Below are positions 25,658 through 34,468 of a stretch of 64,000 nucleotides of DNA, in pieces. A program made the position numbers and the translations under genes. Positions within the stretch are counted from its first letter, which is position 1; the number at the start of each line of letters is the position of its first letter. Source of the DNA: Micromonospora matsumotoense (GTDB taxonomy: Bacteria > Actinomycetota > Actinomycetes > Mycobacteriales > Micromonosporaceae); assembly GCF_900091525.1 (NCBI RefSeq), contig NZ_FMCU01000008.1, positions 1 to 64,000 of the forward strand, in the 5' to 3' direction. The notes beneath the pieces were generated by a model. The model had not been told where the DNA came from. It searched no databases and saw only the letters and a list, made by a program, of their open reading frames with translations.

Positions 25658-27211
25658 TCAGTCGCGCCGCGCCTCGTCGTACGTCCAGTCCGGGCACAGC
25701 GTCGTCCGCAGCTCCCGCAGGCACCGCTTGAGCACCTTGCCCGACGGGTTGGTGGGGAACTCCGGCACCAGGTAGATCTCCCTGGGCACCTTGAACCGGC
25801 CGAGCCGCTGCCGGGCGTGCGCGATCAGGGCCTCGGGCGTCAACCCCGGCCGGCCGACCACGAACGCGGCCGGCACCTCCTGCCACACCGGGTGCGGCGC
25901 GGCCACCACCGACGCGGCCAGCACCAGCGGATGGTCCGCCAGCACGTTCTCGATCTCGGCGCTGGACATGTTCTCGCCACCACTGCGGATCATGTCCTTG
26001 AGGCGGTCCCGGATGTACAGGTAGCCGTCGGCGTCGAAGCAGCCGATGTCACCGGTGTGGAACCAGCCGTCCCGGAACGCGGCGGCCGTCGCCACCGGGT
26101 CGTCGAGGTAACCGGGGCTCACCTTCGGCCCCCGCGCGACCACCTCACCGTTGGCACCGACCGGCACGTCGTTGCCGTCGGGGTCGACCACCCGGACCTG
26201 GACCCACGGCACCGGCAGCCCCACCGAGCCCTGCTTGGACTCCTGGTGCGCGGCGTCGAGATAGGTCAGCCCGCTACAGGTCTCGGTGAGGCCGTACCCC
26301 TCGATCAGCCGGGCGTACGGGAACAACTCCCGGGCCACCCCGAACAGCGCCGAGGTGACCTGCGAGAAGATCAGCCAGCGTACCGACGACAGGTCGGCGC
26401 CGACGGTCGTCGCCTCGCGGCGGACCATGTCCAGCATCGTCGCCGCCATCACCATGCCGGTGATCCGCTCGGTCCCGATGGCCCGCAGCACGGCCGCCGG
26501 CACGAACCGCCGGTGCAGCACCATGCAGCCGCCGACGTGCCAGATGCCGTAGCCGGGCAGGTCGGTGCCGCCGACGTGGTAGAGCGGTGCGACGTTGAGG
26601 ATCCGGTCGGTCGGTCGCAGCCCCAACTCGACGATCTGGGCGTGCATGTTCATGTTCACGTTGCCGTGGGTGAGCAGCACCCCCTTGGGCAGGCTGGTGG
26701 TGCCGGAGGTGTAGACGATCCGTTGCAGGGCCGTGTCGTCGAGGTCGGCGTCGGCGACCCGCACGCCCCGGTGCGCCGCGACGAGCGCCCGCACGTCAGT
26801 CCAGCCGTCGTCGATCGGTTCCAGCGCGAAGCGACGGACGTCCGGCAGGTCGGCGAGCGCGGCGGTGGTGAGCGCGGCGAACTCCGGCACGGTGGCGACC
26901 GCCCCGACCCGCGCGTGCGCCAGCAGGCGGGCCAACTCCCCCGCCGTGAGCCGGTAGTTCAGCGGGACGAAGACCGCGCCGAGTTTCGCCAGCGCCAGGG
27001 AGAGGATGAGGAACTCGGGGACGTTGTCCGCCACGATCGCCACCCGGCTGTCGTGGCGTACCCCCTCGGTGGCCAGCCCGGCGGCCAGGGCGTTGACGTC
27101 GTCGTCGAGCTGCCGGTGGGTCCACCGGCGGTCGTCGAAGACGAGCGCGTCGGCGTCGGCGAACCGGCGGGCGTTACCGGCCAGCATCGCGGCGAGGTTC
27201 GCGGTGCTCAC
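25658..27211 (-). CDS. Acyl-CoA synthetase (AMP-forming)
   Basis: Protein of 517 residues with IVYTSGTTSLPKGVLLTHGN, GYGLTETCS, GWFHTGDIGCFDADGYLYI and NPSGKVLKR. It is a complete ANL ligase. The GTG start overlaps the stop of the preceding ligase gene (GTGA), and upstream codons in this frame are a non-coding shadow of that gene. The two tandem ligases share order and motifs and look like diverged duplicates, perhaps for two intermediates of one pathway. It is the last gene of an eleven-gene unit starting at 37759. Confidence 0.9.
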   Translation of the reverse strand: MSTANLAAMLAGNARRFADADALVFDDRRWTHRQLDDDVNALAAGLATEGVRHDSRVAIVADNVPEFLILSLALAKLGAVFVPLNYRLTAGELARLLAHARVGAVATVPEFAALTTAALADLPDVRRFALEPIDDGWTDVRALVAAHRGVRVADADLDDTALQRIVYTSGTTSLPKGVLLTHGNVNMNMHAQIVELGLRPTDRILNVAPLYHVGGTDLPGYGIWHVGGCMVLHRRFVPAAVLRAIGTERITGMVMAATMLDMVRREATTVGADLSSVRWLIFSQVTSALFGVARELFPYARLIEGYGLTETCSGLTYLDAAHQESKQGSVGLPVPWVQVRVVDPDGNDVPVGANGEVVARGPKVSPGYLDDPVATAAAFRDGWFHTGDIGCFDADGYLYIRDRLKDMIRSGGENMSSAEIENVLADHPLVLAASVVAAPHPVWQEVPAAFVVGRPGLTPEALIAHARQRLGRFKVPREIYLVPEFPTNPSGKVLKRCLRELRTTLCPDWTYDEARRD

Positions 27212-28731
27212 CCGGACACCGCCGCCTCGCGCAGGGCCTTCTTGAGCACCTTGCCGGAGTCGTTGCGCGGCAACGACGTCACGAGCTGCACGTACCGGGG
27301 GACCTTGTAGCGGGCCAACTCGGCCCGGCAGTACGCGCGCAGCTCCTCGGCGGTGCCGGTCGCGCCGGGGCGCAGGATGACGAACGCCTTGGGCACCTCG
27401 TCCCACTGCGGGTCGGGCACCCCGACCACGGCGACCTCGGCGACGTCGGGGTGCTGGGCGAGGACCCGCTCGATCTCGGCGCTGGCGACGTTCTCCCCAC
27501 CGGATTTGATCAGGTCGGCCCGGCGGTCGACGAACCACAGGTAGCCGTCGGCGTCGATCCGCCCCACGTCGCCGGTGCGGAACCAGCCGTCGCGCCGGCT
27601 GCGCCGGTTGGCCTCGTCGTCGTTCCAGTAACCGGGCGAGACCTTCTCCCCCCGGACGATGATCTCCCCCTCGACGTCCGCGCCGACCGGCTGGAAGTGC
27701 TCGTCGACGATCCGCAACTGCACCCCGGGGAACGGCGCCCCGAGCGCGCCCAGCTTGCTCTGCTCGTGGGCGGCGTCGAGATAGCAGACCCCGTTGCACA
27801 GCTCGGTCATGCCGAAGGTGTCGATCAGGCGGACGTGCGGCAGCCGGCGCTTCACCTCCTGGCGCACGCTCGGCGCGACCCCGGCGAAGAGCAGGTAGCG
27901 CAGCGCAGCGAGGTCCGGGGGGTCGTCCAGGTCGAGCAGCCCGAACAGGATCTGCGCGGCCAGCACCAGGCCGGTGATCCGTTCCTCGGCGGCGATCCGG
28001 GCGATGTCGGTCGGCTTGAACGTCGGGGTGAGCACCATCGTCGCGCCGGCCACGAACGTGGCCAGGCCCGGCGCCTCCAGCCCGCTGACGTGGAACAGCG
28101 GGGCGGAGACGAGGATCCGGTCGGCGGCGGTCAACTCCAGTTCGAGGACCTGCGCGAAGTGGTTCGCGGTGAGGTTCCCGCAGGTGTGCACCACCCCCTT
28201 GGGGCGGGCGGTGGTGCCCGAGGTGTAGAGCAGCCGGTGCACGTCGGAGGGGCCCTTGTCGGCGTCGGCGACCCGGACGCCGGGTGGCTGACCGGCCAGC
28301 AGGTCGGCCAGCCGCCGCGCATCGCCGACGGCGGAGTCCCCGTTGGCGACCAGCGTCCGTACCCCGGTGCTGGTCGCCAGCCGGGCGGCGTCGGCGGCGA
28401 AGTCGTCGTCGTAGAGCAGGCCGGTGACGCCGGCCTGGTCGAGGACGTACGCCTGCTCGTTGACGTGCAACCGCCAGTTCAACGGCACCGAGATCGCCCC
28501 GAGCCGGCTCAGCGCCAACAGCTCGATGACGTAGGTGGCGGTGTTGCGCCCCAGCACCCCGACCAGGTCGCCGTCGGCGAGGCCGGCGTCGCGCAGGGCG
28601 GCGGCGTGCCGGTCCACGTCGGCGTCCAGTTCCGCGTACGTCCAGCGGGCGGCCCCGTCGACCAGGGCCTCGGCGTCGGCGCGGCGCAACGCCTGGCGGC
28701 GCAGCGTCTCGGTGAAGTTGCTGCCGGCCAT
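27208..28731 (-). CDS. Acyl-CoA synthetase (AMP-forming)
   Basis: Protein of 507 residues with LLYTSGTTARPKGVVHTCGN, TFGMTELCNG, GWFRTGDVGRIDADGYLWF and NDSGKVLKKAL. It is a full-length ANL ligase related to the one immediately downstream. The start MAGSNFTETL follows the VOC gene with a one-base TGATG overlap. Substrate pocket residues cannot be translated into a specific acid by eye. Confidence 0.9.
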   Translation of the reverse strand: MAGSNFTETLRRQALRRADAEALVDGAARWTYAELDADVDRHAAALRDAGLADGDLVGVLGRNTATYVIELLALSRLGAISVPLNWRLHVNEQAYVLDQAGVTGLLYDDDFAADAARLATSTGVRTLVANGDSAVGDARRLADLLAGQPPGVRVADADKGPSDVHRLLYTSGTTARPKGVVHTCGNLTANHFAQVLELELTAADRILVSAPLFHVSGLEAPGLATFVAGATMVLTPTFKPTDIARIAAEERITGLVLAAQILFGLLDLDDPPDLAALRYLLFAGVAPSVRQEVKRRLPHVRLIDTFGMTELCNGVCYLDAAHEQSKLGALGAPFPGVQLRIVDEHFQPVGADVEGEIIVRGEKVSPGYWNDDEANRRSRRDGWFRTGDVGRIDADGYLWFVDRRADLIKSGGENVASAEIERVLAQHPDVAEVAVVGVPDPQWDEVPKAFVILRPGATGTAEELRAYCRAELARYKVPRYVQLVTSLPRNDSGKVLKKALREAAVSG

Positions 28732-29225
28732 CAGTCGACGCTCCCCCGCCGCCGGGCCAGGATCTCCTCCCGGGACGGCAACGACACGAACTCCAGCAGG
28801 TTGCCGTCGAGATCCCGGGCGGCGAAGGCGGTGATGTACCCGTAGTTGTCCAGCAGCACCCGGTTGGGCACGGACAGACACTCCGCGCCCAGGTCGGTCA
28901 GCCGTTGGTGCAGGTCGTCCAGCTCGTCCAGGGGCACCTCGAAGCTGAGCAGGAAGGTGCCCAGCTCCAGGTGGCCGGCGGTGGCGGTGCGGGTCTTGAC
29001 GCCGTTCCACTCGATGAGTTCGAGCTGGCCGACCCGGCTGGGGCCCTGGAGGTACTGGACCCGGCCGGTGGTGCCGGCGGGCAACCCCAGCGACACCTCG
29101 ATCCCCGGCCCGCCGACGTCGGTCCGCAGCGTCCGGCGGTAACCCAGGGCCCGCTCGTAGAAGTCCGCGGCGCGGTCGACGTCCGAGACGGTCATGGCCA
29201 CGTGGTGCACTTCGCTGACCGGCAT
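28731..29225 (-). CDS. VOC-family protein (methylmalonyl-CoA epimerase-like)
   Basis: Protein of 164 residues made of paired VOC half-domains: VHHVAMTVSDVDRAADFYERAL at the start, then ITAFAARDLDGNLLEFVSLP near the end. The length and the early His and late Glu metal-ligand positions resemble methylmalonyl-CoA epimerases and lactoylglutathione lyases. In this operon, epimerisation or ring cleavage of a CoA intermediate is plausible but unproven. It sits 31 bp after the SDR gene and overlaps the ligase gene. Confidence 0.8.
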   Translation of the reverse strand: MPVSEVHHVAMTVSDVDRAADFYERALGYRRTLRTDVGGPGIEVSLGLPAGTTGRVQYLQGPSRVGQLELIEWNGVKTRTATAGHLELGTFLLSFEVPLDELDDLHQRLTDLGAECLSVPNRVLLDNYGYITAFAARDLDGNLLEFVSLPSREEILARRRGSVD

Positions 29226-29256
29226 GATGCCTGCCTTCCGATGGGGTTCGCGCGGT

Positions 29257-30177
29257 TCAGGCGGACGGTCCGGACGACCCGCCGAGGACCCGTTGGATCA
29301 GGGTGACCTCGTCGGCGCCGCTGTCGGGCACGATGAAGTCGTCGAGTCGGCAGATGTCGTCCACCGCGTCGAGGATGTCGTCGGGCGAGGCCGGGGCGGC
29401 CCCGCCGTACCAACCGGGGGTGACGCCCAGGAAGATCCGCCCGACCCGGCCGCCGCCGACGGTGAGGATGTGCCGGTTGAGCTGGCACTGCTCCGAGGCG
29501 AGGAAGGTCGCCACCGCCGCCACGTGCTGCGGGTCGAACCGGTCGGTCAGGTCGCCGAGGAGGTTCTCGGTCATCCGGGTCGCCGCGGTGGGCGCGATCG
29601 CGTTGACCAGGATGCCCCGGCGGGCGCCCTCCAGCGCGAGCACGTTCATCAACCCGATCAGGCCGGTCTTGGCGGCACCGTAGTTGGCCTGGCCGAAGTT
29701 GCCGAACAGGCCGGACGACGAACTGGTCAGCACGATCCGGCCGTAGCCCTGGGCGACCAGGTGCGGCCAGGCGGGCCGCAGCACGTGGAACGCCCCGGCC
29801 AGGTGCACGTCGAGCACCGCGCTGACGTCCGCGTCGGTCATCTTGGCCAGCGTCCGGTCCCGCAGGATGCCGGCGTTGTGGATGACGGCGTCGACCCGGC
29901 CGTACGTGTCGATCGCCCGACCGACCAGATCCGCGCCCCCGGCGGCGGTGGCCACCGAGTCGGTCGACGCGACGGCGGTGCCGCCGGCCGCGCGGATCTC
30001 CGCCACCACCTGATCGGCCGCGCCGGAGGAACCCGAGCCGTCGACCGTCCCGCCGAGGTCGTTGACGACCACCGACGCGCCGCGCGCGGCGAGGGTCAGC
30101 GCGTGCGCCCGACCGATGCCGTTGCCCGCCCCGGTGACGACGACGACCCGGTCGTCGAGGGTGACCCGGGCGCTCAT
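29257..30177 (-). CDS. Short-chain dehydrogenase, MFE-2 type (3-hydroxyacyl-CoA dehydrogenase)
   Basis: Protein of 306 residues. TGAGNGIGRAHAL, the insert VVNDLGGTVDGSG, HNAGILRDRTLAKM and the YGAAK catalytic pair are hallmarks of the dehydrogenase domain of multifunctional beta-oxidation enzyme 2 (HSD17B4 family). It most likely oxidises a 3-hydroxyacyl-CoA with NAD. The hydratase partner could be the MaoC protein at 40160. The ATG overlaps the thiolase stop (ATGA), so the product may feed directly into that thiolase. Confidence 0.87.
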   Translation of the reverse strand: MSARVTLDDRVVVVTGAGNGIGRAHALTLAARGASVVVNDLGGTVDGSGSSGAADQVVAEIRAAGGTAVASTDSVATAAGGADLVGRAIDTYGRVDAVIHNAGILRDRTLAKMTDADVSAVLDVHLAGAFHVLRPAWPHLVAQGYGRIVLTSSSSGLFGNFGQANYGAAKTGLIGLMNVLALEGARRGILVNAIAPTAATRMTENLLGDLTDRFDPQHVAAVATFLASEQCQLNRHILTVGGGRVGRIFLGVTPGWYGGAAPASPDDILDAVDDICRLDDFIVPDSGADEVTLIQRVLGGSSGPSA

Positions 30178-31358
30178 CGCTCGTTCCCCAGGACCGCCAC
30201 GAACGCGACGCAGGAGCCCGGTTGCCCACCGAGGTTCTGGGCCACCGCCAACCGGGCGTCGGGCACCTGCCGTGCGCCGGCCTCCCCCCGCAACTGGGTG
30301 AAGCACTCGAACATCATCCGCAGCCCGGTCGCGCCGATCGGGTGGCCGAACGACTTGAGCCCGCCGTCGGTGTTGACCGGCAGCGCCCCGTCGGCGTCGT
30401 AGCGCCCGTCGAGGATGTCCCGCCAGGCCTTGCCGCGGGCGGAGAACCCGAGATCCTCCATCAGCACCACCTCCGTCGGGGTGAAACAGTCGTGCACCTC
30501 GGCCAGCGAGATCTGGGTCGCCGGGTCGGTCACCCCGGCCTGCGCGTACGCCTCGCGGGCGGCGGTGACCACCTCGGGAAAGGTGGTGAAGTCGTAGCCG
30601 TCGGCGGCCATCCCGGACCCGGAGCCGGCGACGAAGCTCATCCCGCGCAGGTAGACCGGCTTGTCGGTGTACCGGTGGGCATCCTCGGCCCGGACCAGGA
30701 TCGCCGCCGCCGCGCCGTCGGAGACGCCCGAGCAGTCCATGACGCCGAGCTGACCGGCGATCCGGGGGGACCGCTCCACCGTCTCGGCGGAGACGGCCTT
30801 GCGGAACTGGGCGCGTTCGTTGCGGGCGCCGTTGGCGTGGTTCTTCACCGCGACCCGGGTCATCGCGGCGCGCATCTCCTGCGCGTCGACCCCGTACGCC
30901 GCCTGGTAGGCGGGGGCGAGCAGGGAGAAGCCGGCCGGCGCGGTCCAGTCCACGTCGGTGCCGTCGGCGGGTGGGAAGACCGCCGACAGCCCGGAGTACG
31001 AGGAGTCCTTCAGTTTCTCCACCCCGGTCGCCATCACCATGTCGTACGCGCCGGAGGCGACCGCGAAGGCCGCGTTGCGCAACGCCTCCGAGCCGGTGGC
31101 GCAGTAGTTCTCCACCCGGGTCACCGGCTTGCCGGCCAGCCGCAGCGGGCGGGCCAGGGTCTGCCCGGACAGGCCGGACCCCTGGGTGCCGACCCAGAAC
31201 GCGTCGACGTCGTCGAGGGTGACGTCGGGCAGCGACCCGACGCACTCCTGCACGGCGTCGACGAGCAGGTCGTCGGCGGAGGAGTTCCAGTGGTCCCGGA
31301 ACGGGGTGCAGCCCATCGCGACGATCGCGACGTCGTGGGTGGTGCGCCTACTGGCCAT
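30174..31358 (-). CDS. SCP-x/Ltp-type thiolase
   Basis: Protein of 394 residues. It has the nucleophile region VENYCATGSEAL (C86), EVHDCFT and GGLKSFGHPIGATGLRM, closing with GGQPGSC. This pattern marks the lipid-transfer-protein thiolase subfamily used for branched or steroid-type acyl-CoA (SCP-x, FadA5, Ltp2 relatives) rather than the acetoacetyl-CoA group. It cleaves a 3-oxoacyl-CoA, or acts as a retro-aldolase if like Ltp2. It overlaps by 11 bp the gene for an HMG-CoA-synthase-like/DUF35 fusion, the expected partner. Confidence 0.87.
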   Translation of the reverse strand: MASRRTTHDVAIVAMGCTPFRDHWNSSADDLLVDAVQECVGSLPDVTLDDVDAFWVGTQGSGLSGQTLARPLRLAGKPVTRVENYCATGSEALRNAAFAVASGAYDMVMATGVEKLKDSSYSGLSAVFPPADGTDVDWTAPAGFSLLAPAYQAAYGVDAQEMRAAMTRVAVKNHANGARNERAQFRKAVSAETVERSPRIAGQLGVMDCSGVSDGAAAAILVRAEDAHRYTDKPVYLRGMSFVAGSGSGMAADGYDFTTFPEVVTAAREAYAQAGVTDPATQISLAEVHDCFTPTEVVLMEDLGFSARGKAWRDILDGRYDADGALPVNTDGGLKSFGHPIGATGLRMMFECFTQLRGEAGARQVPDARLAVAQNLGGQPGSCVAFVAVLGNER

Positions 31359-32766
31359 CGGCGGTGTCCTTCCCTGGCGCGGCGTCGGCGGGTGCCGGGC
31401 GGAGCTTCCAGAAGTAGTTGTGGATCGAGTCGGTGGTCCAGAGCCGGCGGAAGGTGGGAGTCATCGGCATGCCCACCACCACGTCGCCCGGTGCCACGTC
31501 GGTGGCGTACGCGCTGAGCCGGCCGCCGCCGTCCACGTCGGCGACGACGATCGCCACCTCCGGTTCCGGCATGGTCGTCAGGTGGTCCCGGGTCACCGAG
31601 ACCACCCGGGCGGTGCGTTCGCGCAGCGAGACCTTCCCGGTCGCGGCGTCCGACCCGGCGATGCCGCAGGACGCGCAGACCCGCCCGGGCGGGGTGGTGA
31701 CCCGGCCGCAGGCGTCGCACCGGCTGCCCTCCAACCGGTACTTCCAGCCGGCCCGGCGGTGCATGGGCGGGGCTGCCGGGGCCGGTGCCGCCGGCCGGGC
31801 CGGGCCCTGCACGTCGAGCAGCCCACGCCAGCGCAGGTAGCGGCCGTAGCCGAGGCGCTGGCGGGCGGCGAGTTGCGCGCGGACGGCGGGGCCGCCCCGG
31901 GCCGCGCGTACCCCGTCGCCGACCCGCAGGACGAACGCGTCGGCGCCCTCGGTGGCCGACAGCAGCAGGATGGTCTGGCCGGGCTGCGCCTCGTCGAGCG
32001 CCGCGGCGAGCAGCAGGCCGGGGTGGGCGACGCCGGTGAAGCCGGTGGCCCGTTCGATGGTCGCGTCCTGCCCCGTGCCGCCGAGTGCCCGGCGCAGCGT
32101 CGTCGCGGCCCGCACGTTCGACGACGACACGACCACCTGGTCGACGGTGTCGAGGGATGCCTCGGCCAGCGCCCGGCGGGCGGTGTCGAGGCCGGCGGCG
32201 ACGAGGATCTCGGCGGTGAACCGTTCGTCCCAGACCCGGTCGTGCCGCTCCCCGGGCAACCGCCAGCGGTCCAGCACCTCGCTGGTGTGGCCGGCGCGGG
32301 CGAGGAGCACGGCGGCCCGCCGGCCGCCGACGAACGCCGCGGCGGCGTCACCCTGGGCCAGTTCGTCGGGGGCGCCGGGGCGGGTGGTCCGCACGTCGGC
32401 CAGGGCCGCCGTGGCCACGCCCCGCAGGACCAGGTCGAGGGCGGACGCGCCGGCCCGGTGGCCGCGCAGGTCGAGCGCGGTGACGCCGGGGTCGAGCCCC
32501 AGCGCCTCGTGCGCCACCCCGGCGGAGGTCTTCGCCTCGTACGGGGCGCTCGTGGTGGCCAGCAGCAGGTGCCGCCCGGCCGGGGTGTCGGCGGCGATGT
32601 GCCGCAGCGCCTCGACGGCCATCGTGACGGTGTCCTCGTCGTAGCCGGCGACGCTGCGGGTGGGGCCACCGGCACGCGGCGGCACGGTCGGGTCGAGCCT
32701 GTTGTCGTCGAGCGCGTACGCCGGGAGGTAGGCCGCGTAGGCGTCGATGCCTGGCTGGTCGGGCAT
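31348..32766 (-). CDS. HMG-CoA synthase-like protein fused to DUF35 OB-fold domain
   Basis: Protein of 472 residues. Residues 1-310 have the archaeal-type HMG-CoA synthase/KAS III fold (for example GFTGVAHPGLLLAAALDEA and LLLSATEGADAF). The position of the catalytic cysteine reads LDLRGHRAGAS, with no Cys, so this half is probably not a condensing enzyme. From about 345 a zinc ribbon (CDACG...CASCG) and an OB-fold follow, as in DUF35 proteins that bind acyl-CoA and hold thiolase/HMGS complexes together. In steroid pathways DUF35 domains partner Ltp2. I infer a scaffold or CoA-channelling partner of the adjacent thiolase. Stop codon is TAG. Confidence 0.8.
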   Translation of the reverse strand: MPDQPGIDAYAAYLPAYALDDNRLDPTVPPRAGGPTRSVAGYDEDTVTMAVEALRHIAADTPAGRHLLLATTSAPYEAKTSAGVAHEALGLDPGVTALDLRGHRAGASALDLVLRGVATAALADVRTTRPGAPDELAQGDAAAAFVGGRRAAVLLARAGHTSEVLDRWRLPGERHDRVWDERFTAEILVAAGLDTARRALAEASLDTVDQVVVSSSNVRAATTLRRALGGTGQDATIERATGFTGVAHPGLLLAAALDEAQPGQTILLLSATEGADAFVLRVGDGVRAARGGPAVRAQLAARQRLGYGRYLRWRGLLDVQGPARPAAPAPAAPPMHRRAGWKYRLEGSRCDACGRVTTPPGRVCASCGIAGSDAATGKVSLRERTARVVSVTRDHLTTMPEPEVAIVVADVDGGGRLSAYATDVAPGDVVVGMPMTPTFRRLWTTDSIHNYFWKLRPAPADAAPGKDTADGQ

Positions 32767-32783
32767 GGGTCGCGGGTTCTCCT

Positions 32784-33575
32784 TCAGCTCCACGAGGGAA
32801 TGGCGGCGAGCAGGCGTCGGGTGTACTCCTGCTGCGGTTGGTCCAGCACGGTCAGGGCGTCGCCCTGTTCGACGACCCGCCCGCCGCTCATCACCGCGAT
32901 CCGGTCGCACAGGTCGCTGGCGAGCATCAGGTCGTGGGTGACGAAGAGCAGGCCGATGCCGAGTTCGTCGACCAGGGTGCGGAACAGGTCGACGACCTTG
33001 GTCTGGGTGGTGACGTCCAGGGCGGTGGTGCACTCGTCGGCGATCACCAGCGCGGGGCGGGTGACGACGGCGAGCCCGATGGCGACCCGTTGCCGCAGGC
33101 CACCGGAGAGCTGGTGGGGATAGCTGGCCAGCACCCGGGCCGGATCGGTGATCCGCATCTGCGCCAGCACCTCCACCGACCGCCGCTCGACCTCGGCCCG
33201 GGTGATGCCCCGGACGTGGCGGCGCAGCACCTCGGCGAGCTGGGTGCGGACCTTCAGCAGCGGGTTCAGCGACCGCGACGCGTCCTGGAAGACCATGCCG
33301 ACGGCGCTGCCCCGGACCCGGTCGGTCCGGTCGACGCCGGGAGCCACCACCTGCTCACCGGCGACCACGATGGTGCCCTGGTCGACCCGGACGTTGCGGT
33401 CGAGCAACCCGACGACGGCGCGGGCCAGGGTGGTCTTGCCGCTGCCGGACTCGCCGACCACACCGACGATCTGGCCGCGCCGGATCTCCAGGTCGACGTC
33501 GTCGAGCAGCCGCAGGTCGCCGACGGCGAGCCGGGCGGTGATGGACAGTCCGGAGAGCTTCAGCAGTGCGCTCAT
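32784..33575 (-). CDS. Peptide/Opp-type ABC transporter ATP-binding protein
   Basis: Protein of 263 residues. Walker A GESGSGKTT (41-49), signature LSGGLRQR, Walker B LVIADECTTALD and an H-loop (THD) are all present. The Q-loop lies in VFQDASRSLNPLL, typical of Opp/Dpp family ATPases. It pairs with the ATPase at 35385 to energise the importer. It ends about 20 residues after the switch region and so lacks the full C-terminal extension of DppD/DppF. The start overlaps the permease stop (ATGA). Confidence 0.9.
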   Translation of the reverse strand: MSALLKLSGLSITARLAVGDLRLLDDVDLEIRRGQIVGVVGESGSGKTTLARAVVGLLDRNVRVDQGTIVVAGEQVVAPGVDRTDRVRGSAVGMVFQDASRSLNPLLKVRTQLAEVLRRHVRGITRAEVERRSVEVLAQMRITDPARVLASYPHQLSGGLRQRVAIGLAVVTRPALVIADECTTALDVTTQTKVVDLFRTLVDELGIGLLFVTHDLMLASDLCDRIAVMSGGRVVEQGDALTVLDQPQQEYTRRLLAAIPSWS

Positions 33576-34468
33576 CGCCGCCTCTTCCGCGGGTCGTGGT
33601 GGGTGAGCAGCGCGTCGCCGAGCAGGTTGACCAGCAGCACCAGGGCGGTGATGGCGAGCCCGGGGAAGAAGGCGATCCACCAGGCCTGGCTCAGCTCGTC
33701 CTGGCCCGAGGCCAGCATCGAGCCCCAGCTGTTCATCGGCGGCACCACGCCCAGGCCGAGGAAGCTCAGCGCGCTCTCGACCAGGATCGCCGTGCCGACC
33801 TGGAGGGTGCCGAGGGCGACGATGGTGCCGGCGAGGTTGGGCAGGATGTGCCGGAAGACGATCCGGGGCTCGGACGCGCCGGCCGCGCGCAGGCCGATGA
33901 CGAACTGGCGTTCCCGGATCGCCATGGTGGCCGCGCGGGTGACCCGGGCGCACACCGCCCAGCCGGTGAGCGCCAGCACCAGGAACAGCACCGGCAGCGA
34001 GCTGCCCCGGTTGGCGATGATGGCGAGGGCGACCAGGATGAACGGCAGGGCCAGCTGGGCGTCGATGAGGATCGAGATGACCCGGTCGACCCAGCCCCGG
34101 AAGTAGCCGGCCAGCAGGCCGAGCAGCGTGCCGGGGCCGATCGCGACCAGCGCGCCGACCAGGCCGATCACGATGGTCAACCGGCCGGCCGAGACGAACT
34201 GGGTGAGCAGATCCTGACCGAGCTTGTCGGTGCCGAGGGGGTGCGCCCAGCTGCCGCCGGCGAGGAAGGCCGGCGGCTGGCGGGTCGCGGCCAGGTCCTG
34301 GCCGCGCTCCGGCAGCAGCCCGGTCAGCGGCAGCACGAACACCGCCACGGCGGTCACCGCCAGCGGCAGGGCCAGCCAGAAGACCGAGGTACGCGCCCGA
34401 CGGCCGGCCCGCCGGGGTGGTGGCGGCGCGGCGGTGACGGGGTCGAGTTCGAGTTGGCTCATGGTCAC
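33572..34468 (-). CDS. Peptide/Opp-type ABC transporter permease (DppC-like)
   Basis: Protein of 298 residues with an Arg-rich cytoplasmic N-terminus, a first membrane helix near 30-50 and five more. It contains the LGTDKLGQDLLTQF periplasmic motif of DppC/OppC proteins and the EAA-like loop GLRAAGASEPRIVFRHILPN that docks to the ATPases. A GTG overlaps the previous stop (GTGA). The internal ATG at 34462 has an equally spaced ribosome-binding site, so the protein may be two residues shorter. Confidence 0.9.
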   Translation of the reverse strand: MTMSQLELDPVTAAPPPPRRAGRRARTSVFWLALPLAVTAVAVFVLPLTGLLPERGQDLAATRQPPAFLAGGSWAHPLGTDKLGQDLLTQFVSAGRLTIVIGLVGALVAIGPGTLLGLLAGYFRGWVDRVISILIDAQLALPFILVALAIIANRGSSLPVLFLVLALTGWAVCARVTRAATMAIRERQFVIGLRAAGASEPRIVFRHILPNLAGTIVALGTLQVGTAILVESALSFLGLGVVPPMNSWGSMLASGQDELSQAWWIAFFPGLAITALVLLVNLLGDALLTHHDPRKRRR

